Notes under the pieces: model-generated
The model's input: the letters and a program-made list of their open reading frames with translations, nothing else
The model's database searches: none
What the model was told of the DNA's origin: nothing
Assembly: GCF_039536325.1 (NCBI RefSeq)
Contig: NZ_BAAAYO010000014.1
Location: forward strand, 124,001 to 188,000
DNA length: 64,000 bases
From: Paenibacillus_AB hodogayensis
Lineage (GTDB): Bacteria > Bacillota > Bacilli > Paenibacillales > NBRC-103111
Direction: 5' to 3'
Made by a program: the position numbers and the translations under genes
Shown here: positions 6,670 to 14,354 of the stretch, in pieces
How the letters are laid out: every line of letters starts with the position of its first letter
Position numbering within the stretch: the stretch's first letter is position 1

Positions 6670-7929
6670 TTAGCCGACCATTTTCTCGGACCCGCTCTCC
6701 TGATTGTCCGAACCGGACGGTTTTCTAAGCAGCGGCAGCATAATCACAATACCGACAAGAAACAGGACGACAGCCGCCTCATAGATCGTGACCAGCGAAA
6801 ACATCTTCTTCAGCGCGCCCGACGTGCTCATCGTCACGACCATCGCGCCCATGAATAGCGGCGTCAGCGTCCCCGAGACGCGGCCGACGTAAGCCGAATC
6901 GGTATTGCGCAAGATCATCGTATTGATCCCGATCTGAATACAAGGCATGACGAGGCCGCTGACGAATTCGGCCGCAAGCGTGAGCCACAGGTTCGTGGAC
7001 AGCCCCATGACCAGGATCGCAACCGCGCTGACCGACATGCCCAGAACGAGCAAGCTTTGCGGAGACGCCTTCTTGGCCAGCGCCAGCACGAGCCCGCCGC
7101 CGATAATCATGGCGACTCCGTTTGCGGCCATCAGCCATTGAAACTGCTCCTTCGGCAGGCCGAGACGCTCCGTTACTAGAAACACGGCCAGCGGCTGCGT
7201 CAGACCGAGGGCCAGTCCGGCCGCCGCGAAGCAGCCTCCGAGCGAGCTCAGCATGCGGCTATTCAGCACGTACCGAATCCCCGCCTTCATCTCCTGCCAT
7301 ACCGTCGTCTTCTCCTTGACCTCATCGTCGATGCGATCCGGCGGCAGCATGACGAGAATAACGGCCGACAGGATGAAGGCGACTCCCATGATCCCGATCG
7401 AGACGGCGATGCCGAAATGCTGGTAAACGAACGTACCGACGACCGGCCCCAAAATCATGAACATCGCGAACAGCGTCTGGTACAGCGACATGCCCATCTG
7501 CATCAGCTGCTCCGAAACGTGCAGCTTGAACAGCTTCATCCCGGACGGCTGCGAAAATTGCGACAAGATCGACGACGCCAAAGTGGCGAAAAAAATCACT
7601 TTCCAACTGCCGAACACGAGCGTCAGCAGCACGACGAATATCGAGACGGCACTGAGCAGATCGCACCAGACCATCGTAAGCTTCGGCCTCCAACGGTCGG
7701 CAAACGTGCCGCCGATAAAGGAAAACAAAAAAATCGGAGCGAACTCGGCTACAGAAATAAGCGAGACGGCTACAGCGTCCTCGTTCGTCTTTTCCATGAC
7801 ATAAAGCAAAATCGAATAGTTTCTTACCCATATGCCGATCTGTAAAAAAAACGTAGACAGCAAGATCGTTCGGATTACACGATTGCGGAACAAATCGGCC
7901 ATCGAGGCTTTAGGCACCTCGGCAGTCAT
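6670..7929 (-). CDS. MFS transporter, MFS_3/enterobactin-exporter-like
   Basis: 419 residues if started at ATG 7929, which follows GGGGG; a longer frame to 8010 adds an implausible basic leader. About 12 hydrophobic helices are visible with a central cytoplasmic loop (DRIDDEVKEKTTVWQEMKAG) between helices 6 and 7. The TFADRWRPK stretch after helix 2 matches the MFS signature G-x-x-x-D-R-x-G-R-R/K. The N-terminal half resembles drug or siderophore exporters of the MFS_3 group. Substrate unknown. AGAAAACGTTTACC at 8055-8068 upstream resembles a CcpA cre site (weak). Confidence 0.88.
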   Translation of the reverse strand: MTAEVPKASMADLFRNRVIRTILLSTFFLQIGIWVRNYSILLYVMEKTNEDAVAVSLISVAEFAPIFLFSFIGGTFADRWRPKLTMVWCDLLSAVSIFVVLLTLVFGSWKVIFFATLASSILSQFSQPSGMKLFKLHVSEQLMQMGMSLYQTLFAMFMILGPVVGTFVYQHFGIAVSIGIMGVAFILSAVILVMLPPDRIDDEVKEKTTVWQEMKAGIRYVLNSRMLSSLGGCFAAAGLALGLTQPLAVFLVTERLGLPKEQFQWLMAANGVAMIIGGGLVLALAKKASPQSLLVLGMSVSAVAILVMGLSTNLWLTLAAEFVSGLVMPCIQIGINTMILRNTDSAYVGRVSGTLTPLFMGAMVVTMSTSGALKKMFSLVTIYEAAVVLFLVGIVIMLPLLRKPSGSDNQESGSEKMVG

Positions 7930-8080
7930 AACATTCCCCCGTTTCCTCATTGAGCGGTTGTACCGGAACACACCATAGCCAGCATAACCGATCCGCCCGT
8001 TCAGGCGCAAACGAAGGTTCCGTTATAACGAAACTGTAGCGATCCTCCGCTTAAAGAAAACGTTTACCTTTCCGACGGGA

Positions 8081-8200
8081 CTAACCGGCCTTTATGGATT
8101 GAGCCGCTTTTGCCGTCTCCGCTTCGGGATAAGGCTTGATTCCCATCTGTGCTGCGATCGCCCGAATATCAAGCTGAGTTTTCCGCATATCGTCATTCAT
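8081..8200 (-). CDS. Small hypothetical protein (39 aa)
   Basis: A short minus-strand frame starting MNDDMRKTQLDIRAIAAQMG and ending KAAQSIKAG. It has a strong purine-rich site (GCGGGGGGAAC) seven bases before ATG at 8200 and a normal soluble composition with one likely helix. It lies 150 bases upstream of the MFS gene on the same strand. I do not recognise a family; coding status rests on the ribosome site and composition. Confidence 0.5.
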   Translation of the reverse strand: MNDDMRKTQLDIRAIAAQMGIKPYPEAETAKAAQSIKAG

Positions 8201-8911
8201 TCCAATTGTTCCCCCCGCTACAATGACAATCCATATCATCATAGTTATCGCATGAATAGGGTGTAAATACTGTAAAATCTTGTCGATCCATTCTTTAAAG
8301 ATTTATATAAATTTACAATAAGAACACTTAAAATTTTATGCGGCTAGCCCCATGTTTCCGTTGAAGCGCCGTACAAGGAACTAGTCGAAAACACCCGATA
8401 TACAACCAGCGATTCAGGTAGGAAGGTGCATATTTGTCTAAAAATAGCGCTTTTTCGCCAATTAGAGAGATAGAAAGGGTTATGGACAACGTTTCATACA
8501 TTATGGTAAAATATGTATTCAAAGGATAAAACAAGGGTAAGTAGAAATTCCCCGAATATTGTCGGATTATTACCATGTTGAAGATTCTTCAAGCCCTCTT
8601 TAACCCTTGCTACTGGCGGTCTCCAAGGAAAAAAGGGGTTAAGGAGCGGTGCTTCTTTTTGCCGCTCTCCTCTTTCTGGTTCCAGCGAACCATTTTTATA
8701 TGCCATAAATAGAGAGACGCATTGTGTCGAGAAATGGGGAGAAGGCGTCGGATTACGTGGACCTTGCTTGGAGTAGGGCGAATATGTCGCCATAGGGAGC
8801 ATGGGATTTCGATAGACATCTCGGCTTGACCATACTATGCTAACGATAGAAGACGATTCCGGAAGCCGTGAACGGACGGCTGCCTGAATTGGATAAGGAG
8901 GGTATACGGTT
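8201..8911. other. 710-bp AT-rich intergenic region, possible non-coding transcript
   Basis: No convincing gene. TGGACA (8483-8488) and TAAAAT (8507-8512, preceded by TGG) with an 18-base spacer form a plausible plus-strand promoter. Downstream are TTAACCC near 8601 with GGGTTAA near 8636, then GAGCGG/CCGCTC around 8643-8666 followed by TCCTCTTTCT, which could terminate a short structured RNA of about 150 bases. Overlapping frames on the minus strand lack ribosome sites. TTGACC at 8825-8830 may be part of a promoter for the dehydrogenase at 8912. Confidence 0.35.
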
Positions 8912-9766
8912 ATGAGCCAATCTATTGCCATCGTAACGGGCGCCAATTCGGGGATGGGACTGTCCACGGTCGTCGAGCTGGCGAAACGCGGCTACCGGGT
9001 AATCATGGCATGCCGCAGCCCGCAGCGCGGCGAGGCCGCACGCCTGGAAGCGATAAAACAAAGCGGGTCCGACGCTATCGAGCTCCTGGTATGCGATCTG
9101 GGGTCGCTGGAAAGCATCCGCCAGTTTGCCGGCCAATTTCTTTCCCGCCATGATACGCTCGATGTGCTGGTCAATAACGCCGGCGTCGTGAATCTGAAGC
9201 GCCGGACGACCAAGGACGGCTTCGAAGAAATGATCGGCGTCAATCATTTGGGGCATTTCCTGCTCGTCTATTTGCTGCTTCCCGCCCTGGAGCGTGCGAA
9301 AGCGGGCCGAATCGTCGTCGTGTCTTCGGGCGCCCACAAGGCGGGCTCGATCCGTTTCGACGACCCGCATTTGACCCGGGGGTTCAATGTGGTTATCGGC
9401 TACGCCCAATCGAAGCTGGCCAACATTCTGTTTACCCGGGAGCTGGCCCGGCGGCTTCAGGGAACCCGCGTGACCGTCAACGCGGTACATCCCGGTGCCG
9501 TTGCCACCAATCTCGGGGTCGACCGGAATACCGGCTTCGGCCAGTTTATCTACAAGCTGCTGCGTCCGTTTTTCCGTTCTCCCGCGGAAGGGGCGGCCAC
9601 GGCCGTTTATTTGGCCACGTCGGACGAGGTCGCCGGGGTAACCGGGCACTATTACTACGACAACAAGCAAGCGTCCCTGTCGGCCAAAGCCCGCGACGAC
9701 GAAGCGGCGCGACGGTTTTGGTCGTGGAGCGAGAAGGAAGTCGGGCTGGGCGGCTCCGGCGAATAA
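8912..9766 (+). CDS. Short-chain dehydrogenase/reductase, retinol-dehydrogenase-like
   Basis: 284 residues, classical SDR. The cofactor motif TGANSGMG is at residues 9-16, NNAG follows strand 4, and the active-site YAQSK follows a catalytic Ser in VVSSGAHK. The basic residue in MACRSPQRG after strand 2 suggests NADP(H). The layout resembles the retinol dehydrogenase/WWOX-like branch that acts on hydrophobic alcohols or ketones; substrate unknown. AAGGAGGG lies before the ATG. It converges on the NAD-salvage operon, with a GC-rich hairpin in between. Confidence 0.92.
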   Translation: MSQSIAIVTGANSGMGLSTVVELAKRGYRVIMACRSPQRGEAARLEAIKQSGSDAIELLVCDLGSLESIRQFAGQFLSRHDTLDVLVNNAGVVNLKRRTTKDGFEEMIGVNHLGHFLLVYLLLPALERAKAGRIVVVSSGAHKAGSIRFDDPHLTRGFNVVIGYAQSKLANILFTRELARRLQGTRVTVNAVHPGAVATNLGVDRNTGFGQFIYKLLRPFFRSPAEGAATAVYLATSDEVAGVTGHYYYDNKQASLSAKARDDEAARRFWSWSEKEVGLGGSGE

Positions 9767-9783
9767 GCCGGGCGTCGCCCGGC
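9767..9783. terminator. Compact GC hairpin between convergent genes
   Basis: GCCGGGCG (9767-9774) and CGCCCGGC (9776-9783) form a nearly loop-less palindrome just after the SDR stop codon. There is no T-run, so a terminator role is only probable. Confidence 0.4.
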
Positions 9784-9802
9784 CACACGTCCGTCCCTGG
9801 CC

Positions 9803-11251
9803 CTAAAGTTGTTTCGTATACCGGTGCAGCAAGTTCATTTTCAGCTCCCAAGCGGCTTCGCTCAAATCGACCGGATACGTCTCCGGATTCAGCTTGCGCA
9901 AATATTCCGGCCAGAACAGCTTCAACTGCTCCGCATGATAGGCACGGATTTCATCGAGCGTAGGCAGGTCGCCGACCAGCTCTCCGCCTTCGAATACCGG
10001 CCGCAGCAGCGGGCGCGCCTCGTAACCCTCGACATACTTGTGCAAATACGGATGCACCGGGTCGAACAGCTTGATGCGTTTTCCAACCCGGACGTCCTCT
10101 TCCTCATGCAGCGCCACATAATCCGCTTCGGCTTTGCCGGTTTGCCGGTTGACGATGCGGTAGACGTCCTTTAGTCCGGGCGTGGTCACCTTCTCCGGGT
10201 TGCCGGATATTTTGATGACCGGCACATACGCTCCGTCCTTCTCGCGCGCCACCAGCTTGTAGACGCCGCCGAGCGCGGGCTCGCTGCCCCCGGTAATGAG
10301 CTGGGTGCCGACGCCCCACGTATCGATGCGCGCGCCTTGCGCCTTCAGGTTGAAGATAAGCGTTTCGTCCAGATCGTTGGAGGCGACAATTTTCACATAA
10401 GGCAGCCCCGCCTCATCGAGCATCTCGCGCGCCCGTTTGGACAGGAAAGCCAGGTCCCCGCTGTCGAGGCGGATCGCATTCATCCGCTTGCCCTTGGCTT
10501 CCAGCTTCTTCGCCGTCCGAATCGCGTTCGGCACGCCGCTTGCCAGCGTATCGTACGTGTCCACGAGCAGCGTCACCTGATCCGGCAAAGCCGCCGCGTA
10601 GCGGTCGAACGCCTCCGACTCCGTATCGTGCCCTTGCACCCAAGCATGCGCATGCGTTCCTTTGGTGGAAATGCCAAACCGCATCCCGGCCAGCATGTTC
10701 GAGGTGGCGTGGAAGCCGGCGATATAAGCGGCACGCGCCCCCCATACCGCCGCATCCGCTTCTTGCGCCCGCCGCGTTCCGAACTCCAGCAGTACGTCGT
10801 CGCCGGCAACCCCTTTGATCCGCGAAGCTTTCGTAGCGATAAGCGTCTGGTAGTTCATGAAATTAAGCACAGCCGTCTCGATCAGCTGCGTCTCGAAAAT
10901 TCGGCCTTCTACGCGAACGAGCGGTTCGTTCGGGAAGACGATCGTGCCTTCGGGAACGGCATCCATCCGGGCGGTAAAGCGGAACCGGCGCAGCTCGTCC
11001 AGAAAGGCCGGCTCGTAATGTTCCTCCTGCTCGGCCAAGTAGGCGATCTCCTCATCCCCGAACGACAAACTGCGAATATAGTCCACGATCCGCTCCAGCC
11101 CGGCGAAGACGGCATAGCCGTTGCCGAACGGGAGACGGCGGAAGTAAACGTCGAAGACGGCTTTGTCGTTTTGCGTGCCGTTCACCCAATGCGCGTACAT
11201 CATGTTGATCTGGTATTTATCGGTATGCAAAGTCATGTTGCCGTTAACCAT
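9803..11251 (-). CDS. pncB: Nicotinate phosphoribosyltransferase
   Basis: 482 residues, matching the Gram-positive PncB type. It makes nicotinate mononucleotide from nicotinate and PRPP (with ATP), the entry step of NAD salvage. Recognisable blocks: LHTDKYQINMMYAHW at the start, FGTRRAQ, and the nucleotide-pocket stretches IRLDSGDLA, VASNDLDE and WGVGTQLITGG. AAAGGGTGG lies before ATG 11251. It follows the nicotinamidase gene by 18 bases on the same strand, so the two enzymes nicotinamide to nicotinate to NaMN are co-expressed. Confidence 0.96.
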   Translation of the reverse strand: MVNGNMTLHTDKYQINMMYAHWVNGTQNDKAVFDVYFRRLPFGNGYAVFAGLERIVDYIRSLSFGDEEIAYLAEQEEHYEPAFLDELRRFRFTARMDAVPEGTIVFPNEPLVRVEGRIFETQLIETAVLNFMNYQTLIATKASRIKGVAGDDVLLEFGTRRAQEADAAVWGARAAYIAGFHATSNMLAGMRFGISTKGTHAHAWVQGHDTESEAFDRYAAALPDQVTLLVDTYDTLASGVPNAIRTAKKLEAKGKRMNAIRLDSGDLAFLSKRAREMLDEAGLPYVKIVASNDLDETLIFNLKAQGARIDTWGVGTQLITGGSEPALGGVYKLVAREKDGAYVPVIKISGNPEKVTTPGLKDVYRIVNRQTGKAEADYVALHEEEDVRVGKRIKLFDPVHPYLHKYVEGYEARPLLRPVFEGGELVGDLPTLDEIRAYHAEQLKLFWPEYLRKLNPETYPVDLSEAAWELKMNLLHRYTKQL

Positions 11252-11269
11252 CGTCTTTCCACCCTTTCT

Positions 11270-11833
11270 TTATACCCGTACCGTCTGACCGTCTCTAAGC
11301 AATACGGCCCCAAGCGTATTCTGAAAATGCTGCAGCGCCCAATCGTGTCCCGCCGGATTGAACGAGGCGACCGCATCCTCGTGTACGAATACGGCGTAGC
11401 CTTTATTGTAGGCGTCGACGGCGGTATGCAGCACGCAAATATCCGTGCAAACCCCAACCAAATGTAGCTCGTCGATATGCCGCTCTCTTAAACGAAGCTC
11501 CAAGTCCGTGCCGCTGAAGGCGCTGTATCGCGTTTTATCCATCCAGTAGATGCTCTCCCGGCGATTGCGATAGACGTCGTCCAGCTCGCCGTACAGGTTC
11601 CGTCCGTCGGTTCCGCGGATATTATGCGGCGGGAACAGCTTGTGCTCGGGATGATAAGCATCGTCCCGCTCATGCAAATCGACCGCCATGACGACAAATT
11701 CGTCTTGCGCGGCGAACGACTCGGTCAACTCCGCGATGCGGCGCTCGATATCGATCGCCGGCTGCCCGCAGGGCAAGCTGCCGACTACAAAATCGACGGT
11801 GTAATCGATCACGATCAAAGCTTTCATCTTCAT
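11270..11833 (-). CDS. pncA: Nicotinamidase/isochorismatase-family cysteine hydrolase
   Basis: 187 residues. The catalytic triad of the family is visible: Asp10 (LIVIDYTVDF), Lys100 (MDKTRYSAFSG) and Cys133 (CTDICVLHTA). Asp52-x-His54 with His61 corresponds to the metal site of true nicotinamidases, favouring nicotinamide deamidation over isochorismate cleavage. It sits between a Nudix/winged-helix regulator-like gene and pncB. GAGGAC lies before the ATG. The 70 bases upstream are a 16-bp tandem repeat (11855-11916) rather than a clean promoter, so it is probably transcribed from the gene upstream. Confidence 0.92.
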   Translation of the reverse strand: MKMKALIVIDYTVDFVVGSLPCGQPAIDIERRIAELTESFAAQDEFVVMAVDLHERDDAYHPEHKLFPPHNIRGTDGRNLYGELDDVYRNRRESIYWMDKTRYSAFSGTDLELRLRERHIDELHLVGVCTDICVLHTAVDAYNKGYAVFVHEDAVASFNPAGHDWALQHFQNTLGAVLLRDGQTVRV

Positions 11834-11854
11834 GTCCTCCTCTTGGGGTGCTGC

Positions 11855-11916
11855 GTATCCGTATATTTGTGTATCCGTCTATTTGTGTATTCGTATATCG
11901 GTCTATCCGTATATCG
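11855..11916. repeat. Degenerate 16-bp tandem repeat covering a stop codon
   Basis: Units GTATCCGTATATTTGT (11855-11870), GTATCCGTCTATTTGT (11871-11886), GTATTCGTATATCG (11887-11900) and GTCTATCCGTATATCG (11901-11916) lie head to tail. They fill the gap between the Nudix and nicotinamidase genes and include the Nudix stop codon (11903-11905), so slippage here could change the protein's C-terminus. Confidence 0.75.
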
Positions 11917-12688
11917 ACAGCCTGGGTTTGTAATCGGTAAACCGGTACAGTTGGGCCGCGCGCTGCGAATACCGGTTGGACAGCTTGCCTCGTCCCTGCT
12001 CGTCCGTCACTTCCTCCAGAATACCCTGACGGCTTTGGGTGGACGTAATTTTGCGGATAAAGTTCTGCTCTGCGAAGTCCGGCACGACCGTGCGGATGAC
12101 CTGGTACAGCTCCCCGATCGTAAATTCCGCCGGCAAAAATTCCTTTGCGATCGTCGTCGCCAGCATGTTCTCGCGTATTTTGGCCAAAGCGTCGCGCAGA
12201 ATAACGCGGTGATCGAACGCCAGCTCCATCGCAAGCGCCTCGCTTACCGGAAACAATCGGACGTCGGCCGCGTCGTCCTGCGCCTTCCGCTCCGCCAAAT
12301 ACCGTTCATGAACGAGCGCGAAGAAGGCATGGGAGATCATCCAGCCGCGCGGATCTCGCTTCGGCTCGCTGTAGACGTTGAAATATTCCAGATGCACTTC
12401 GGCGACGCCGGTCTCCTCGGCCAGCTCGCGCCGGGCGCAGTCGTACATGCTTTCATCCTCGCCGCAAAATCCGCCCGGCAGCGCCCACTTGCCTTCGTAA
12501 GGCCAATTTTTTCGTTGGATCAGCAGCACCTGCAGGTCTCGCTCGGGCAATGCTTTCTTGCCCGCCGCCCTTTCGGTGGAAGTAATCGTGAAGATCACGA
12601 TATCGCTAGGCGCGCCGTCCGGGGTACGGTACTTGCTCGCCGTATAATTCGATTCGTTCTCGATTTCGCTATCCGGATTAGGCTGCAT
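11903..12688 (-). CDS. Nudix hydrolase with winged-helix C-terminus (NrtR-like)
   Basis: 261 residues. A complete Nudix box is present near residues 72-95 (GGFCGEDESMYDCARRELAE then ETGV), so hydrolase activity is possible. The remaining about 120 residues (FTIGELYQVIRTV, then ITSTQSRQGILEE) resemble the winged-helix half of NrtR proteins, which sense ADP-ribose and repress NAD genes. Its place as first gene before pncA and pncB fits a regulator of NAD salvage; otherwise it may be an ADP-ribose pyrophosphatase. AAGGAGA precedes the ATG; the C-terminal codons lie in a tandem repeat. Confidence 0.85.
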   Translation of the reverse strand: MQPNPDSEIENESNYTASKYRTPDGAPSDIVIFTITSTERAAGKKALPERDLQVLLIQRKNWPYEGKWALPGGFCGEDESMYDCARRELAEETGVAEVHLEYFNVYSEPKRDPRGWMISHAFFALVHERYLAERKAQDDAADVRLFPVSEALAMELAFDHRVILRDALAKIRENMLATTIAKEFLPAEFTIGELYQVIRTVVPDFAEQNFIRKITSTQSRQGILEEVTDEQGRGKLSNRYSQRAAQLYRFTDYKPRLSIYG

Positions 12689-12721
12689 GGTATCTCCTTG
12701 AATGTTTGTTTTGATATTATC

Positions 12722-12750
12722 ATAATGACATATTTATTCGAAAGTGTCAA
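12722..12750 (-). promoter_or_regulatory. Promoter of the NAD-salvage operon
   Basis: On the minus strand TTGACA (12750-12745) is followed by a 17-base spacer and CATTAT (12727-12722). It lies 34 bases before the Nudix ATG and probably drives all three genes. The AT-rich spacer could hold an operator, but I saw no clear palindrome. Confidence 0.55.
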
Positions 12751-12773
12751 ATGCATGTTTTTCGCGAACCATA

Positions 12774-12810
12774 AAGAACCGATCCAGGACGCCTGATCCC
12801 GAATCGGTTC
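12774..12810 (-). terminator. Terminator after the DUF3221 lipoprotein gene
   Basis: GAACCGAT (12776-12783) pairs with ATCGGTTC (12803-12810). Read on the minus strand the stem is followed by CTTTAT, a moderate T-rich tail. Confidence 0.6.
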
Positions 12811-12855
12811 CTTATTTGATGGTTTCCAGTATCGATCCCCGCGACAGCCGCTCCG

Positions 12856-13260
12856 TCAAGAGCCTTTGCCCGTCCCAGCGGGGCCCGCGTCCGTAATGAC
12901 GACCTCTGCGGCTTGCGCCTGCACCGGATTCGACTCCATTACTTCTCCGGTAAACTTGACCTCCACCTTCTGCCCGGATTTCAGATCGAGCGGGGTGGCC
13001 TTCACCTTTTTGCCGTCCTGAAGCTTATACACCTTGGCGCTTTTGGGTACGCTGACGCTCGCATTGTCATATTTCGTATCGTCTTCCTTCTTGCCCTCTA
13101 CCAGAACAAGACTGCCGCCCGGATCTCCGGGCAGCTCTCCCGTAGCGATCACCGCTCCGCGAACCGCCACGCCCTGATCGGCCGGCGCCTTACCTTGTCC
13201 GCAGCCTTGCGCCAGCAGCAGGCCGCTTAGCAGCAAGAGAGTCGCCGCTATCTTTCTCAT
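12856..13260 (-). CDS. DUF3221 (YobA-like) lipoprotein
   Basis: 134 residues from ATG 13260, which follows AGGAGGAGAGACG; a longer frame upstream is basic and implausible. The signal peptide ends in the lipobox LAQGC (Cys20). The mature part matches the DUF3221/YobA pattern: RGAVIATGELPG, then a beta-rich domain with VPKSAKVYKLQDG and LKSGQKVEVKFTGEVMES and a VVI end. Function of the family is unknown; it is an OB-like extracellular domain. An ECF-type promoter motif lies at 13309-13334. Confidence 0.87.
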   Translation of the reverse strand: MRKIAATLLLLSGLLLAQGCGQGKAPADQGVAVRGAVIATGELPGDPGGSLVLVEGKKEDDTKYDNASVSVPKSAKVYKLQDGKKVKATPLDLKSGQKVEVKFTGEVMESNPVQAQAAEVVITDAGPAGTGKGS

Positions 13261-13308
13261 CGTCTCTCCTCCTTCATTCCGTCTATCCTTATACAGCTTT
13301 CCCATATG

Positions 13309-13334
13309 GACGCAGAAACTATGCCGAAAGTTGC
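13309..13334 (-). promoter_or_regulatory. ECF-sigma-type promoter before the DUF3221 gene
   Basis: On the minus strand GCAAC (13334-13330), a 17-base spacer, then CGTC (13312-13309). The AAC-N17-CGTC geometry matches the motif before the other lipoprotein gene (6494-6520). A SigA-like TATAAG also lies closer to the gene. Confidence 0.5.
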
Positions 13335-13453
13335 GGGCGAGCTCAAAAAGGTAGCTTCCAGCGGATTTCCTTGGACATGCGGGTATTGGCAGTGACCGAT
13401 CCCGCCGCGACAACATTAACTGTAGTAGTTTCATAGAAAGCGAGGTGATTCGA

Positions 13454-13678
13454 GTGAGCAGCTTCCGTACCGATTTCGTCACGATCATATTTCGCCGGGT
13501 AGCCGGCGTCCGCATCATCCGCAGGTTTCGCATTGTAGGCACTGCCTTTCCATGCAGACGTTTCCTGTTCATAGGCGGCCGCGTCCTGAACGCAGAGCGC
13601 TGCCTGCTGGCTAACGGGTTTCGTATAATCTCGTCCAGACGCAACACGCTTGTTTTTGCCCGTAAAATTTTTCTGTAA
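13454..13678. other. Region with competing short frames, coding status unclear
   Basis: On the plus strand a GTG frame (13454-13678) has GAGGTG upstream and a strong terminator just after its stop, but the predicted 74-residue product is arginine-rich and poor in acidic residues. On the minus strand an overlapping frame reads like a normal hydrophilic protein (for example SGRDYTKPVSQQAALCVQD and YDRDEIGTEAAHSNH), yet no ATG, GTG or TTG starts it. It may be a decayed minus-strand gene or a small plus-strand gene. I cannot decide from sequence. Confidence 0.3.
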
Positions 13679-13685
13679 TTAAGCG

Positions 13686-13717
13686 ATTCGGCAGCCCCTC
13701 CGGGCTGCCGAATTTTT
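13686..13717 (+). terminator. Strong intrinsic terminator on the plus strand
   Basis: ATTCGGCAGCCC (13686-13697) and GGGCTGCCGAAT (13702-13713) form a perfect 12-bp stem with a 4-base loop, running into TTTTT. Its orientation implies a plus-strand transcript across 13450-13680. Confidence 0.8.
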
Positions 13718-13773
13718 GCCTAAAGCGCCGCCGATGTCCCCGCGTGCCGGAAACCGGTTGAATATTCGGGCGG

Positions 13774-13797
13774 TTTTGGTTAGCATAGTAACCAAAA
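13774..13797 (+). promoter_or_regulatory. Perfect inverted repeat, probable operator
   Basis: TTTTGGTTA (13774-13782) and TAACCAAAA (13789-13797) with a 6-base spacer, 20 bases before the ATG of the nucleotidase gene. The symmetry and spacing suit a dimeric repressor; the regulator is not identifiable here. Confidence 0.55.
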
Positions 13798-13816
13798 GAG
13801 ACAGGAGCTGTTCCGG

Positions 13817-14350
13817 ATGAGAGACACCCGAAAGCGCATCGCCATCGATATGGACGAGGTCATGGCGGACACGCTCGGCAAGATGCTGGATTGCTACAAC
13901 CGCGATTACAACGATACGATTACGCTCGACCATTTGCACGGCAAGAAACTGCGGCATGTGGCCAAATGCGGCGGCGACGTATCCAAATATTTCGACGATC
14001 CTCTGTTTTTGCGGGATTTGAAGCTGCTGCCCGACAGCAAGGAGGTCATCCGCGAGCTCCAGTCGCGTTACGAGGTCTTTATCGCCACCGCGGCCATGGA
14101 GGTTCCCGCTTCCTTCGCCGCCAAATACGAATGGCTGAAAGAACACTTCGACTTCATCCCCAGCTCCCATATCGTATTTTGCGGCGACAAAAGCATCATT
14201 GACGCAGACTACCTGATCGACGACCACGCTTATCAGTTCGAGCGTTTCCGCGGCCAGGGCATCCTGTATACCGCAAGCCATAACGTCGAAGAAACCCGCT
14301 ATCCGCGCGTCAACAACTGGCTGGAAGTGGCCGAGATGTTTCTGAAATAA
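13817..14350 (+). CDS. 5'(3')-deoxyribonucleotidase-like HAD phosphatase (NT5C type)
   Basis: 177 residues, the size of bacterial NT5C/YorS-like nucleotidases. HAD motifs are clear: D-M-D-E-V-M-A-D with Asp11/Asp13 (motif I), TAAME (motif II) and CGDKSIIDADYLIDD (motifs III/IV). The family removes 5'-phosphate from (deoxy)nucleoside monophosphates in the cytosol; the dNMP preference is family knowledge. GACAGGAG precedes the ATG. A perfect inverted repeat overlaps the promoter region. It converges on hflX with only four bases between stops. Confidence 0.9.
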   Translation: MRDTRKRIAIDMDEVMADTLGKMLDCYNRDYNDTITLDHLHGKKLRHVAKCGGDVSKYFDDPLFLRDLKLLPDSKEVIRELQSRYEVFIATAAMEVPASFAAKYEWLKEHFDFIPSSHIVFCGDKSIIDADYLIDDHAYQFERFRGQGILYTASHNVEETRYPRVNNWLEVAEMFLK

Positions 14351-14354
14351 AACA

